Shown here: positions 27,061-36,838 of the stretch, in pieces
How the letters are laid out: the number at the start of each line of letters is the position of its first letter
Numbering within the stretch: the stretch's first letter is position 1
NCBI RefSeq assembly: GCF_021290925.1
Contig: NZ_JAJSLX010000002.1
Coordinates: forward strand, 523,001-587,000
From: Sessilibacter corallicola
Lineage (GTDB): Bacteria > Pseudomonadota > Gammaproteobacteria > Pseudomonadales > Cellvibrionaceae
DNA: 64,000 bases
Direction of reading: 5' to 3'
Notes under the pieces: generated by a model
The model's database searches: none
The model's input: only the letters and a program-made list of their open reading frames with translations
Told to the model about the DNA's origin: nothing
Position numbers and translations under genes: made by a program

Positions 27061-27965
27061 TGCTGTTGCATCAACTGTTGGCATCGTTGACACGATTGCA
27101 ACATTGAAATCGCCGCCGATAAGAGTGTGTCGGCGCGCTTTGATCGGGCCTTGTCTCTGTGTTCAACTACGTAAATAGTCTCTGATATGCGGTTTGGCAG
27201 TTGGTGAATCTTGATAAGCTCTTGTTTGGGGTAGGATTCAACGGCGTGTGCTGGCAAGACGGTAAAGCCCAATCCTAAGCTCACCGGTTCGAGCAGCAAG
27301 CTGACCTGATTGGAAAAACCGTGCTTAGTAAATTTATCAATATGCTGAAATTCTGGGTAATTCGCACCCAGTAGCAATCCCGTGTAGTGCGCGACATCCG
27401 GATGGCCGATAAAGCCCAGATCGTGAAGTTGACTCCAAGTCGGTTTTTCTACGTTTTTTGGCGTTACCAGCAAGAGTTCTTCTTGGCCCACCTCGGTGCT
27501 GATAACGTCGCACAAGTTGGAGGTTTGGGTAATAAATCCGGCGTCTATTTTATTCTCAACCACGGCTCTGTCGATTTCATAGTTTGGCGCAAAGCGATAA
27601 TCCACGATCAGTTTTGGATGTTGGGTTTGAATGTTGAGAAAAAACGGATACAGCTTCAAACCAATACTGCCCGGCGACATAATTCTTACTTCGCCTTCAA
27701 ACGCGTGATCACTGGTGACGCTGGATTCGAGCATCTTCAAATCTTTGAGAATGACCCTCGCCTCAAGATTGAGACGCTCGCCGCTGTCGGTGAGCGTGAA
27801 GCCTTTTCCCTTGCGCACAATCAATGGCTGGCCCAAATACTGTTCCAATTTGTTGATGTGTTGGCTGACGCCTGATTGAGTCATATAGAGCTGCTTTGCC
27901 GCTTGGGTAAAACTGCCTACGTCTACGAGTGCGCAAAAGGTGTGTAACCACTTGGTATTAATCAT
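27030..27965 (-). CDS. LysR-family transcriptional regulator
   Basis: The N-terminal helix-turn-helix reads WLHTFCALVDVGSFTQAAKQLYMTQSGVSQHINKLEQYLGQPL (6-48). An effector-binding domain follows from about 90 to 295. At 311 residues it is the normal length. It is divergent from the old-yellow-enzyme gene at 28203, the usual arrangement for a regulator and its target, with a dyad at 27984-27999 next to its own start. The effector is unknown. Its last 31 bases overlap the convergent glycosylase gene. Confidence 0.9.
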   Translation of the reverse strand: MINTKWLHTFCALVDVGSFTQAAKQLYMTQSGVSQHINKLEQYLGQPLIVRKGKGFTLTDSGERLNLEARVILKDLKMLESSVTSDHAFEGEVRIMSPGSIGLKLYPFFLNIQTQHPKLIVDYRFAPNYEIDRAVVENKIDAGFITQTSNLCDVISTEVGQEELLLVTPKNVEKPTWSQLHDLGFIGHPDVAHYTGLLLGANYPEFQHIDKFTKHGFSNQVSLLLEPVSLGLGFTVLPAHAVESYPKQELIKIHQLPNRISETIYVVEHRDKARSKRADTLLSAAISMLQSCQRCQQLMQQHQVRTSAITV

Positions 27966-27983
27966 TACAAAACGTCATCATTT

Positions 27984-27999
27984 TTATCATTATTGATAA
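27984..27999. promoter_or_regulatory. Candidate LysR operator dyad
   Basis: TTATCA-N4-TGATAA lies 19 bases upstream of the lysR start. It is flanked by two copies of acgtcat. LysR proteins often bind such partial dyads in the divergent region, and autoregulation is the simplest reading. Confidence 0.4.
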
Positions 28000-28202
28000 T
28001 TTTACGTCATTCAATAGTTCTTGTAACCTTCAATCATTCGAAAATTATTCCTATCCGGTTTTGATTCAATTGCACTTGGTTTTAGCTATTTACCGACACT
28101 TTCGCCAGTTTTTGGGGATTTTGGCGTTAATAGTGTGTGTTGGGGTGCGCGATCGAAAACGGGTGAGGACGGTTTAATCCATTGAAATTTGGAGAGCAAA
28201 GA

Positions 28203-29306
28203 ATGAGTGCGTTATTCACTGAATTTACCTTGAAAGATATCACCTTGCGCAATCGCATAGCGGTTCCTCCAATGTGTCAATACAGCGCAATCGACGGCGT
28301 CGTCAACGATTGGCATTTGGCGCATTACGCTAATTTAGCGCGTGGTGGCGCGGGCTTGGTGATCGTCGAGGCAACGGCGGTATCGCCGGAAGGGCGAATT
28401 TCTCCTGGGTGTGCGGGGCTTTGGTCCGATGATCAGGTTGAAGGCATGGCTCAAATAGCCTCGCGTATTAAAAACGCCGGCAGTGTGCCCGGAATACAAA
28501 TTGCCCACGCAGGCCGAAAAGCCAGTGCAAACCGCCCTTGGGAGGGTGATGATCACTTGGCCATTGATCACCCTGACGCTTGGGAAACCATTGCACCTTC
28601 GGCCGTAGCCTTTGGCGAGCATCTTTCTCGAACACCAACTGAAATGACGTTGGATGATATACAACGCGTGAAGCAAAATTTTGTCGATGCTGCAAAGCGC
28701 GCTTTAGCCGCTGGTTTTGAATGGTTGGAGTTGCACTTTGCGCACGGTTATCTGGCGCAGAATTTCTATTCGGTTCATTCCAATCAAAGAACCGACCAGT
28801 ACGGTGGCGATTTAGACGGTCGCAGTCGATTTATGCTTGAAACTCTGGCAGCAGTAAGAGAAGTATGGCCCGAGAATTTGCCGCTGACCATTCGTTTTGG
28901 AGTGATTGAATACGATGGTGACGACGAAAGAATGTTGCCTGAATCCATTCAAACGGTGCAGCGTTTCAAAGAATTAGGGACCGACTTCATTAGTGTCAGT
29001 ATCGGTTTTAATACACCTAAAGCAGACATTCCTTGGGGGCCAGGGTTCTTAGCGCCTGTGTCACAACAGATTCGAACCGAGACGGGTCTTCCTGCCGCAA
29101 CCGCGTGGGGGGTTGATAGCCCTGAGCTGGCTAATCGCGTGATTGAGAATGATCAGATTGATGTTGTTATGGTTGGCCGGGCGCATTTGGAGAATTCGAA
29201 TTGGCCGTATTTTGCCAGTAAGCGCCTGGGTGTGAATAAACCCGCTTGGGTGTTGCCACCGCAATACGCCTACTGGTTAGAGCGCTACACGCCTGTGGAA
29301 TCGTAA
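28203..29306 (+). CDS. NADH:flavin oxidoreductase (old yellow enzyme, YqjM/XenA class)
   Basis: This single-domain FMN TIM-barrel protein has 367 residues from ATG 28203. Family motifs are LRNRIAVPPMCQYSAIDGVVNDWHLAHYANLARGGAGLVIVEATAV, then IQIAHAGRKAS (FMN/substrate His), ELHFAHGYLAQNFYS and DQYGGDLDGRSRFMLE. The Cys in PPMCQY is characteristic of the YqjM-like thermophilic-type class. It reduces activated alkenes using NAD(P)H. A TTG at 28182 is less likely because GGAG sits eight bases before ATG 28203. It is probably controlled by the divergent LysR protein. Confidence 0.92.
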   Translation: MSALFTEFTLKDITLRNRIAVPPMCQYSAIDGVVNDWHLAHYANLARGGAGLVIVEATAVSPEGRISPGCAGLWSDDQVEGMAQIASRIKNAGSVPGIQIAHAGRKASANRPWEGDDHLAIDHPDAWETIAPSAVAFGEHLSRTPTEMTLDDIQRVKQNFVDAAKRALAAGFEWLELHFAHGYLAQNFYSVHSNQRTDQYGGDLDGRSRFMLETLAAVREVWPENLPLTIRFGVIEYDGDDERMLPESIQTVQRFKELGTDFISVSIGFNTPKADIPWGPGFLAPVSQQIRTETGLPAATAWGVDSPELANRVIENDQIDVVMVGRAHLENSNWPYFASKRLGVNKPAWVLPPQYAYWLERYTPVES

Positions 29307-29347
29307 ATCTCTGGAAAGAAACTACTCATGCGTGCGTGCAGTTGGGA

Positions 29348-30118
29348 CTAGTCGTAAATGGCTTTTTTCTTCCAGGCGTCGCCGTCTGAATTGAATTGAT
29401 CCCAATTGCCATTGTCGCTGTCTGCTTCTGCCTCGGTTTCTTCGGGTACCGAGGTCAGCTTTTGTAAGCGCTCAATGTGTTGGTTGAGCGCGTCGACCTG
29501 AGTTTTCATGCTTTTGTCTTTCACTTCTTTGGTCAACAGGTTTTTCGCCAAGGTGTAGTAGTGCAGGGCCATTCTTGGCTTGTCCGAAGACTCCGCGGCT
29601 TGAGCGTGTGCAGAGTAGTTATCGACGGCGATAAACAGCACCAGTTGCTTAATTTGAGCGGTGTAGTTGTCGAATTCAGAACTCGATAATTTGCTGCGTT
29701 TGTGCAGCCGATGCACGAATTTGTTCAGCTCGGTCAGATACTGCTTCACTTCTTTCGACTGTTTTGGTGAATTCAATTTGACGCGCTTTGTGGACGGAGG
29801 GCGACGCTGAATTTCCGCGTGTTCTCGGCTGTAGATCTCCAACTCTTCGCGATATCGCGTTTCCTTCGAATTCAGTTGAATCAATTGATTGGTGGCGTCG
29901 ATCAATTGCTGATAAATGAGCAGGTTTAATTCTTTAGGCAGGTAACCCTGAGGGAATCCGCTGATTAGGACGCTAAAATTTTTGATTCTCTGTTCTAAAA
30001 TTTGAATCATGCGCTGTTGTTGCTCGCGCTTTTTGGCAACAGTTTGAATCATGAAGGCGTAGCAGAGCACTATGATGAGAACAATGATAATGCCACTGGC
30101 GATGTAAACTGATGTCAT
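29348..30118 (-). CDS. Membrane-anchored coiled-coil hypothetical protein
   Basis: A single N-terminal membrane helix (VYIASGIIIVLIIVLCYAFMIQ, about residues 4-25) is followed by a long, charged helical cytoplasmic region with heptad-like segments (KKREQQQRMIQILEQRIKNF; YREELEIYSREHAEIQRR). The region ALHYYTLAKNLLTKEVKDKSMKTQV resembles a TPR-like helix pair. The C-terminal tail is acidic. At 256 residues I do not recognise it. It sits upstream of the tRNA cluster in the opposite direction. Confidence 0.75.
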   Translation of the reverse strand: MTSVYIASGIIIVLIIVLCYAFMIQTVAKKREQQQRMIQILEQRIKNFSVLISGFPQGYLPKELNLLIYQQLIDATNQLIQLNSKETRYREELEIYSREHAEIQRRPPSTKRVKLNSPKQSKEVKQYLTELNKFVHRLHKRSKLSSSEFDNYTAQIKQLVLFIAVDNYSAHAQAAESSDKPRMALHYYTLAKNLLTKEVKDKSMKTQVDALNQHIERLQKLTSVPEETEAEADSDNGNWDQFNSDGDAWKKKAIYD

Positions 30119-30292
30119 TTTCTATTTTCCAATGAGCAGTGATTCCCGAACCGTTGTTGTCTGTTTCTGGTGGTCGTTGAACAATTGGCTAAGTTTTCGG
30201 CTGTAGTAGTACATAATTTAGTATAGCTGGTTACTTTTAATGCGCAGTTTAATAAGAGCTAAGTTATTGGAAACAAAAATGTTTTAAAGGTG

Positions 30293-30321
30293 TTGACAGG
30301 TGCCGAAGAGGTACATAGAAT
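30293..30321 (+). promoter_or_regulatory. Sigma-70 promoter of the tRNA-Glu/tRNA-Gly operon
   Basis: TTGACA (30293-30298), a 17-base spacer and TAGAAT (30316-30321) form a near-consensus promoter about 100 bases before the first tRNA. The GC-rich discriminator (TTCGCCCC, beginning at the last base of the -10) is typical of stringently controlled stable-RNA promoters. Confidence 0.85.
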
Positions 30322-30425
30322 TCGCCCCACTTCTGAACAGGGACACATTCAAACGTAAGTGAAAGCAAATGCTGAAAAGCTGCTAACACAATAAGTTAAA
30401 GTGTTCTGAGTTTTGAAAGTCCTAA

Positions 30426-30501
30426 GTCCCCTTCGTCTAGAGGCCTAGGACACCGCCCTTTCACGGCGGTAACAGGGGTTCGACTCCCCTAGGGGACGCC
30501 A
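30426..30501 (+). tRNA. tRNA-Glu (TTC), copy 1
   Basis: Full cloverleaf of 76 bases including encoded CCA: acceptor gtccccttc/gggac, anticodon loop CTTTCAC with anticodon TTC, T-loop ggttcgactcc. Two bases separate it from tRNA-Gly. Confidence 0.97.
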
Positions 30502-30503
30502 TT

Positions 30504-30579
<76 letters not shown>

Positions 30580-30816
30580 AATTGCTGTCGATTAGCGCAT
30601 TGTGTTGTTAAGCGGTAAGAGCAAAATTGGCAGTAGTCCTGAGGTAATCCCATTGCGGTTTATTCAGGTTACTTTTTTTAAAGTAGCTGCTGTGTTTTAT
30701 TCTTTGGCAGTTGTGGTTGGACTTAGAAATTTAAAAGAAGTATCAAGATAACACTTGGCAGGTGTTTTGTTGATTAAGCCTAGCGGCAAATCAATACACA
30801 TTAGTTGTGTTTATTT

Positions 30817-30892
30817 GTCCCCTTCGTCTAGAGGCCTAGGACACCGCCCTTTCACGGCGGTAACAGGGGTTCGACTCCCCTAGGGGACGCCA
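30817..30892 (+). tRNA. tRNA-Glu (TTC), copy 2
   Basis: Identical in every base to copy 1 at 30426-30501. Confidence 0.97.
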
Positions 30893-30894
30893 TT

Positions 30895-30970
<76 letters not shown>

Positions 30971-31017
30971 GTTTTTTCCTTTCAGTCAGTATTCTAGTTT
31001 TTACCTAAGCTAATTTT

Positions 31018-31920
31018 TTATTTCTCATCAGCTTCCTTGCTTTGTGCAATTTGCATGAGTTCGCTGACAATCCACTGATGCAGTGGGTCTTGTGAACAGC
31101 GGTGATGCCACGCAGCTCGAAGTTCAAACCCCGGCGGTAATGTTTCTAATTTGACTGGACGCAGTCTTTCGTCCGGCAATAGCCGTGTTGGTAAAAACGC
31201 GACCGCGCCGTAGGCTTCGATAAATTCCGGAGCCAGTTCAAACGACGGCACGGATACTGAAATTTGGCGATTGATACCGTGTTCTGAGAACCAAGAATCT
31301 GCCGACCCTTTGAGTGCAGCTCTTGAGGGTGAAACGATTAGATGCTGGCAGTTCGCTAAATCTTCTATGCAGGTGGGGGCGACCGATTCGGGAGTGCTCG
31401 CCGCAACAACGCACGTAAACGATTCCGACATCAGCCGGGTGCTTGGCAGTGACGATGGCAGGCCATTTGGCGCCGATATGACCAGATTCACGGAGCCTTC
31501 TAACAGCGCTCGTTCAATATTGTCGGTTTCTAAGTCTTTAATAATGACCTTTAGACCCGGCGCTTGAGGCCGAATGATCTTGAGCAGATCGATCAAAAGC
31601 ACTTTTTGGGCGTAATCACTCGCGCTGATAACAAACGTCTGGCTGACGTTGGTGAGGCTGAACGTATCTTGTCGTCGCGCTTGTTCGAGTTTTTCCAGGA
31701 CATCGCGAACAACAACACCCAGGTTCTCAGCAAATGGCGTCGGAACAACGCCGTGTTTTGCGCGCACAAACAATCGGTCTGAGAATGTCATTCTCAGTTT
31801 CTTAAGCTGTTCACTGACTGCTTGTTGGCTGACTGATAGCTTATTTGCAACTCGAGTGAGGTTTTTTTCTTCTAATAAAGCCAACAACAGCTTCATTTGT
31901 TTAACATCGAGTGTATCCAT
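31018..31920 (-). CDS. LysR-family transcriptional regulator
   Basis: The N-terminal helix-turn-helix reads MKLLLALLEEKNLTRVANKLSVSQQAVSEQLKKLRMTFSDRLFVRAKHG (9-57), with a substrate-binding domain after about residue 90. At 300 residues it matches the family's usual length. The HTH resembles the NodD/PcpR-like branch. No structural gene adjoins it divergently (744 bases of gene-free DNA upstream), so its target is not obvious. It points toward the tRNA cluster and ends 47 bases after it. Confidence 0.9.
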   Translation of the reverse strand: MDTLDVKQMKLLLALLEEKNLTRVANKLSVSQQAVSEQLKKLRMTFSDRLFVRAKHGVVPTPFAENLGVVVRDVLEKLEQARRQDTFSLTNVSQTFVISASDYAQKVLLIDLLKIIRPQAPGLKVIIKDLETDNIERALLEGSVNLVISAPNGLPSSLPSTRLMSESFTCVVAASTPESVAPTCIEDLANCQHLIVSPSRAALKGSADSWFSEHGINRQISVSVPSFELAPEFIEAYGAVAFLPTRLLPDERLRPVKLETLPPGFELRAAWHHRCSQDPLHQWIVSELMQIAQSKEADEK

Positions 31921-32664
31921 AAAGAATTGCTTGTAATATTTACAATTAATACAGTATTTTTCTTGTGGTGGTGTTGAGGTAGCATAACCGATTGTTATTC
32001 AAGGAAAACTGGCTTAACGTCACGCATTCAAAATTTTGCGTTCAAGAAGTCGGTTCCGACTTCATGAATGTGAAACAGTTGACACTACCGATGTAAATTG
32101 AAGTTTGGTTTGTGCTGTGTAAGTTCGCGTTTCAGTCTGTTGTGTGAATCCAGGCTAATATAATTTTGTAGTGTTTTCGGTTTTATCCGTTTGTATAGAA
32201 GCCTTGCTATAACTTGCTTTAAGCTTACTTTCAGTAAGGCGAGCTTCTTTTTCTAATACAAAAAAGCACCGATCACTTATTGGTAGGAAACTCTGAATAA
32301 ACTTAGGTTTCTTATAGTTCGGCGCGGTGACTTACCTGGGTATTGAAGGTATTCCTGCGATTGCAAAGTGTTTGTGTGTCACCATTTTCTTTATCGCTAA
32401 GTTATTGAAAATGATAAGAAATTGGGATTGTACTTTCGATGTTTACTCTCTTGGTTGCGTTTAAATGGTGCAATCAGAGATTTTCTTAGATACGCCGTGA
32501 ATCTCAATGCAACCTAAGCAAAGTATTTAATCGATGATAATTTATCGATGGTGATTTGCTGGGTTCTCATCTCATTTATTGTCTTAAAAATAAACGGTTC
32601 ATCGTATTCAACGCCAGTGATTTGAACGATGTTTTTTAATACGTAGTAGAGCATTTGAAAATTT
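31921..32664. other. Gene-free region between lysR and the ABC exporter
   Basis: About 740 bases with no coding frame I can support. It must include promoters for both flanking genes. No strong hairpin, repeat or tRNA was seen. Confidence 0.5.
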
Positions 32665-33606
32665 ATGACCGCTGCAATATCCATTAAACAATTGAAGAAA
32701 ACCTACAACAACGGCTTCACCGCCCTAAAAGGGATCGATCTTGAAGTAGAGAAAGGCGATTTCTTTGCATTACTCGGTCCTAATGGAGCGGGCAAGTCCA
32801 CCACGATTGGTGTGATCAGTTCTCTGGTGAAAAAAACTGAAGGCAGTGTCTCTATTTTTGGCCATGACATTGATAAAGAAGGGCCGTTGGCGAAGAAAAA
32901 GTTGGGAGTGGTTCCACAGGAATTTAACTTCAGCCAATTTGAAAAGGTCTTTGACATCGTTCTTAACCAAGCCGGTTATTATGGAATTCCCAAAGCCGAG
33001 GCACGTAGCATTGCCGAGCACCACCTAAAACAATTGGGGCTGTGGGATAAAAAAGACACTCAGGCACGCTTTTTATCAGGCGGAATGAAACGCCGATTAA
33101 TGATTGCCCGAGCATTGGTGCATAAACCGGAATTGCTGATTCTGGATGAGCCCACCGCGGGCGTTGATATCGAACTTCGCCGGTCAATGTGGTCGTTTTT
33201 GCGGGAAATTAACGATCAAGGTACGACAATTATCTTGACCACTCACTATTTGGAAGAAGCCGAAAGTTTGTGTCGCAATGTTGCGATTATCGATCAAGGT
33301 ACCATCGTCGAAAACACCAGCATTAAAGCTTTGCTCAAGCAGCTCAATCGCGAGACCTTTATTTTTGATGCGAAAGAAACGGTCTCCTCCGACATATGTC
33401 TTGATGGTTACGACATCACGCGCATCGACAGTCACAGCTTTGAGATTGATTTGGAAAAAGGTCAATCGATGAATCAGGTATTTAATAAGCTCAACGACAA
33501 GGGCATTGAAGTCATCAGTATGAGGAATAAGGCAAACCGTTTGGAAGAACTGTTTGTGAATTTGGTAGAAGCCAATAAAAAGTCAAAACAAGGAGTACAA
33601 GCGTGA
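32665..33606 (+). CDS. yadG: ABC exporter ATP-binding protein (YadG-like)
   Basis: The 313-residue protein has Walker A GPNGAGKST (about 38-46), signature LSGGMKRRLMIARAL, Walker B LLILDEPTAGVD and switch His in TTHYLEEAE. The spacing and the C-terminal regulatory tail (ICLDGYDITRIDSHSFEIDL) match the YadG/CcmA-type drug and lipid exporters. The stop overlaps the GTG of the permease by four bases, so translation is coupled. Substrate unknown. Confidence 0.9.
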   Translation: MTAAISIKQLKKTYNNGFTALKGIDLEVEKGDFFALLGPNGAGKSTTIGVISSLVKKTEGSVSIFGHDIDKEGPLAKKKLGVVPQEFNFSQFEKVFDIVLNQAGYYGIPKAEARSIAEHHLKQLGLWDKKDTQARFLSGGMKRRLMIARALVHKPELLILDEPTAGVDIELRRSMWSFLREINDQGTTIILTTHYLEEAESLCRNVAIIDQGTIVENTSIKALLKQLNRETFIFDAKETVSSDICLDGYDITRIDSHSFEIDLEKGQSMNQVFNKLNDKGIEVISMRNKANRLEELFVNLVEANKKSKQGVQA

Positions 33607-34376
33607 GTTTTTCAGAGCAGTGGGTCGCGCTGGTTACCATTCTTTCGAAAGAAATTCGCCGTTTTATGCGCATTTGGGTGCAAACATTATTGCCACCGGT
33701 GATCACCATGTCGTTGTACTTTGTGATCTTCGGAGCGTTGATTGGCTCTCGAATTGGGCAAATGGACGGGTTTGATTACATGTCGTTTGTGGTGCCGGGT
33801 TTAATTATGATGTCGGTAATTACAAACTCCTATTCCAATGTGGTGAGTTCGTTTTACAGCGCAAAATTTCAAAATAGCGTAGAAGAGTTATTGGTATCAC
33901 CCATGCCAAACTACGTGATTCTATTGGGCTTTGTTTTGGGTGGTGTGGCTCGCGGATTGTTGATTGGCTTAATTGTATCGCTGGTATCGTTGTTCTTTAT
34001 CGATTTATCGATGCACAATATGACCGTCACCGTTGCCATTGTGTTTTTCACCTCCATGCTGTTTTCCATTGCTGGATTTATCAACGCGGTATACGCCAAT
34101 TCCTTCGACGACATTAGTATCGTGCCAACCTTTGTGTTGACACCGCTAACCTATTTGGGCGGTGTGTTTTATTCGATTAGCTTGTTGTCTGAATTTTGGC
34201 AGTCGGTATCGATGTTGAATCCGGTGTTGTACATGGTGAATGCGTTCCGATATGGATTTTTAGGAATCACTGATATTGATATTCGCTTTGCCTTTGGTGG
34301 TATTTTTGTCTTTGTGATTATTATGTTTATGTATGCGCTGCATTTGTTGGATAAAGGCACGCGCTTGCGTTCGTAA
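33603..34376 (+). CDS. yadH: ABC-2 type permease (YadH-like)
   Basis: The 257-residue ABC-2 permease has six hydrophobic segments (VQTLLPPVITMSLYFVIFGAL; YMSFVVPGLIMMSVITNSY; VILLGFVLGGVARGLLIGLIVSLVSLFF; VTVAIVFFTSMLFSIAGFINAVY; FVLTPLTYLGGVFYSISLL; FGGIFVFVIIMFMYALHLL). The central FDDISIVPTFVLTPLTYLGGVFY matches the ABC-2 signature. GTG 33603 lies inside the end of the ATPase gene. It forms the exporter with the upstream ATPase. Confidence 0.9.
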   Translation: MSFSEQWVALVTILSKEIRRFMRIWVQTLLPPVITMSLYFVIFGALIGSRIGQMDGFDYMSFVVPGLIMMSVITNSYSNVVSSFYSAKFQNSVEELLVSPMPNYVILLGFVLGGVARGLLIGLIVSLVSLFFIDLSMHNMTVTVAIVFFTSMLFSIAGFINAVYANSFDDISIVPTFVLTPLTYLGGVFYSISLLSEFWQSVSMLNPVLYMVNAFRYGFLGITDIDIRFAFGGIFVFVIIMFMYALHLLDKGTRLRS

Positions 34377-34407
34377 ACAAGACTGGTATGCGTATACTAG
34401 AAAATAC

Positions 34408-34464
34408 AATGAACAATTCTTTGTAACCCGTATTCACCAGCGGTTTCTCAAAGAATTGTTCATT
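34408..34464. repeat. 16-bp perfect inverted repeat between yadH and queF
   Basis: aatgaacaattctttg (34408-34423) and its exact complement (34449-34464) flank a 25-base loop. No T-run follows. It may end the yadGH transcript or fold in the queF leader; a TATACT-like -10 (34393-34398) lies just before it. Confidence 0.7.
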
Positions 34465-34511
34465 CGTATCTCGTTCATTTTTACATGGCTTTCAAGCATT
34501 CAAATCGATTT

Positions 34512-35435
34512 ATGGCTTCACATTTAGATACTCACTCAACTGACAACTCTGCTGCCAACAGCGGCTTAGGTAAAGAAACCGAATACGTTAATACCTACGA
34601 TAAATCCCTTCTTTATCCCATTGCACGTTCCAATGCGCGCGATGCGCTTAATATCTCCAATACTCAATTACCGTTCGCGGGTCGAGATTTGTGGACTGCG
34701 TGGGAAATTTCCTGGTTAAACGCCAAAGGCTTACCGCAGGTTGCAGTGGCGGAGTTTTCGTTGCCAGTGAATACTCATTCAATTATTGAATCGAAATCTT
34801 TTAAGTTGTACTTAAATTCATTCACACAAACGCAATTTAATAGTTGGGATCAGGTTAAACAGGTACTCATTGAGGACTTATCGGCGGCAGCTCAAGGCGC
34901 AGTTGAGGTCGAGCTTTTAACGCTGAGTGAGGCGTGTGAATTCTTTGCGATGAGCGATGGTATAGCCTCGACGCCCTTCGAATTTGCCGATTCGCCGCAA
35001 GGGCGCGATATTCCCGTTGTGTATTTGGATTCGATTGATGCGGACGTTTCTGATTACCAGGTTAATTCGTCGTTATTGAGATTAGATGCAAAACAAAACG
35101 AACCCACTGAGCAAGTGTTGTTTTCGAATCTATTGAAGACCAATTGCCCGGTGACTGGCCAACCCGATTGGGCCAGTGTTTGGATTTATTATCAAGGTGA
35201 GGCGATAGACGCAGAAGGTGTGTTGAAGTATTTGGTGTCGATGAGAGATCACCAGGACTTTCACGAGCAGTGTGTTGAGAACATTTTTCTCGATATCGAG
35301 CGGATGTGTTCGCCGAATACGCTCGCTGTCTACGCTCGATACACTCGCCGTGGCGGGTTGGACATCAACCCATTCAGAACCAATGTTGATGCAGCTGAAC
35401 TGAGCCTTCGCCCAGTTCGATTGGTCAGGCAGTAA
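34512..35435 (+). CDS. queF: NADPH-dependent 7-cyano-7-deazaguanine reductase QueF (type II)
   Basis: Both T-fold halves of the long, type II QueF are present. The N-terminal half contains LPFAGRDLWTAWEISWLNAKGLPQVAVAEF and ESKSFKLYLNSF. The catalytic Cys is in LKTNCPVTGQPDWASV, followed by the NADPH-binding HEQCVENIFLDIERM and YARYTRRGGLDINPFR. It makes preQ1 from preQ0 in queuosine synthesis. ATG 34485 would add nine residues; 34512 fits E. coli length better. Neither has a good Shine-Dalgarno. No preQ1 riboswitch was recognised. Confidence 0.93.
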   Translation: MASHLDTHSTDNSAANSGLGKETEYVNTYDKSLLYPIARSNARDALNISNTQLPFAGRDLWTAWEISWLNAKGLPQVAVAEFSLPVNTHSIIESKSFKLYLNSFTQTQFNSWDQVKQVLIEDLSAAAQGAVEVELLTLSEACEFFAMSDGIASTPFEFADSPQGRDIPVVYLDSIDADVSDYQVNSSLLRLDAKQNEPTEQVLFSNLLKTNCPVTGQPDWASVWIYYQGEAIDAEGVLKYLVSMRDHQDFHEQCVENIFLDIERMCSPNTLAVYARYTRRGGLDINPFRTNVDAAELSLRPVRLVRQ

Positions 35436-35452
35436 CTTGAGTTAGGTTGTAA

Positions 35453-36838
35453 TTACTGAATCACCTTGTCTTTTATGGTCTCGATGGCCTTTTCGAGATC
35501 ATAAAGCACCTTTTCTTTCTCGAAGTTTCTAATCTTCTCTAGGTCTAAGTGCATCGAGAAACCGTCCAGATTAGTTTCCATGTAGGTTTGGTTTGAACCC
35601 AAGTTCTTACGAAAATCGACGACTTGGTAAACCTCAATTGGGTAACTGAAACCTTTCGCTTCAATCATGCCTTTGTTAATACACATGATGGTGTCTTTCA
35701 CCAGCGCCCAAGATTCGTGAGATAACAAGATTTCACCGGGATCAGCGGCGGATTCTAAGCGGCTGGCGAGGTTCACATGGGTGCCCAGCGCGGTGTAATC
35801 CAAGTGATGGGATTTAGCACCAAAGGTACCGACGGTACAAAAGCCCGTGTTAATGCCCATACGAATTTGAAGCTTCTTCTTGATTCCTTGGCTGAACCAG
35901 TGGTTTTGAAGCACGCGCATACGTTTTTTCATGGCAATTGCCATCGATACGCAGCGCAGGCAATCGCCCTTGGTTCCGCGGGTTTCGTGATCGCCAAAGA
36001 TAACCATAATGCCGTCACCCATAAACTTATCCACAGTACCGCCAAAGTGGGAAATGATCTTAGTCATTTCTGTCAGATACAGGTTTAGCAGGGTAGCCAA
36101 GGTTTCAGCTTCGAGCTCTTCCGACAATGAGGTAAAGCCCTGAATGTCGGAGAAGAAAACGGTGAGGCGTTTACGGTCCGTTTGCAACTTGGCTTGATCG
36201 TTTGTGCCCACTGCGCTGTATACGGCTGGAGAGATGTAGTGGGATAACTGAAAGCCTTTCTCTTTTTCTTTCTCGTTGATTTCGTTGAGTTCTTCGATTT
36301 GCTCAGTCATTGAGCGAATTTTTCGGTTTACAAATAACCCGTAGAGAATGATGTAAACGCTGACGCCGATCAGTGTTGTTGCACTGATTTGAATGCTGGA
36401 ACTGAGCACCCACACAGGCGTGTATATGAAAGCACCAATACCCGCGCCGATAAAGAACGCAGCGTTGTCTTCAAGCCACTTGCGGCTGCCACCTTGTAAT
36501 GAGGCGTTAAATTGAATGATGGTCGCAAACAACGCCGTCGGTAAAATCTGGAAATCAACCAAACACAAACAGGCACCAATAAGAGCAGCATCAGCCCAAC
36601 CAAAGACACGCTCAAGCTGCTCTTTTTTCTCTTCGGAGCTTTTGTCTCCAAGCAAACGTGTAACAGCTAAGTAAATCAGCGTCAGTACGGCCAATACCGT
36701 AGAGATGATGTCAAACGTCGGCCAGCTTCGGTAAGAAACCAGGGTTCCGACCACGGAAAAAGCGATCAGGGAACGAAAATAAAAATGCCTTTGGGGATGA
36801 GACCAAAAATCAATGGATGGTTTGTTGTCCTTCGCCAT
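35453..36838 (-). CDS. Membrane-bound class III adenylate cyclase
   Basis: The 461-residue protein has about six hydrophobic segments in residues 20-170, a coiled linker (TEQIEELNEINEKEKEKGF, 178-196) and a class III cyclase domain at about 220-410. Metal-binding Asp231 (FFSDIQGFTS) and Asp275 (DKFMGDG) are present. Lys271 and Asp347 occupy the adenine-selecting positions, and Asn356 and Arg360 (NLASR) support catalysis. All essential residues are retained, so it should make cAMP. The input signal sensed by the membrane part is unknown. It is convergent with queF. Confidence 0.9.
   Translation of the reverse strand: MAKDNKPSIDFWSHPQRHFYFRSLIAFSVVGTLVSYRSWPTFDIISTVLAVLTLIYLAVTRLLGDKSSEEKKEQLERVFGWADAALIGACLCLVDFQILPTALFATIIQFNASLQGGSRKWLEDNAAFFIGAGIGAFIYTPVWVLSSSIQISATTLIGVSVYIILYGLFVNRKIRSMTEQIEELNEINEKEKEKGFQLSHYISPAVYSAVGTNDQAKLQTDRKRLTVFFSDIQGFTSLSEELEAETLATLLNLYLTEMTKIISHFGGTVDKFMGDGIMVIFGDHETRGTKGDCLRCVSMAIAMKKRMRVLQNHWFSQGIKKKLQIRMGINTGFCTVGTFGAKSHHLDYTALGTHVNLASRLESAADPGEILLSHESWALVKDTIMCINKGMIEAKGFSYPIEVYQVVDFRKNLGSNQTYMETNLDGFSMHLDLEKIRNFEKEKVLYDLEKAIETIKDKVIQ

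Noticed and set aside
34377-34511. preQ1 riboswitch before queF
   Set aside because: The leader does not show the known pseudoknot motif; only a simple long hairpin is visible.
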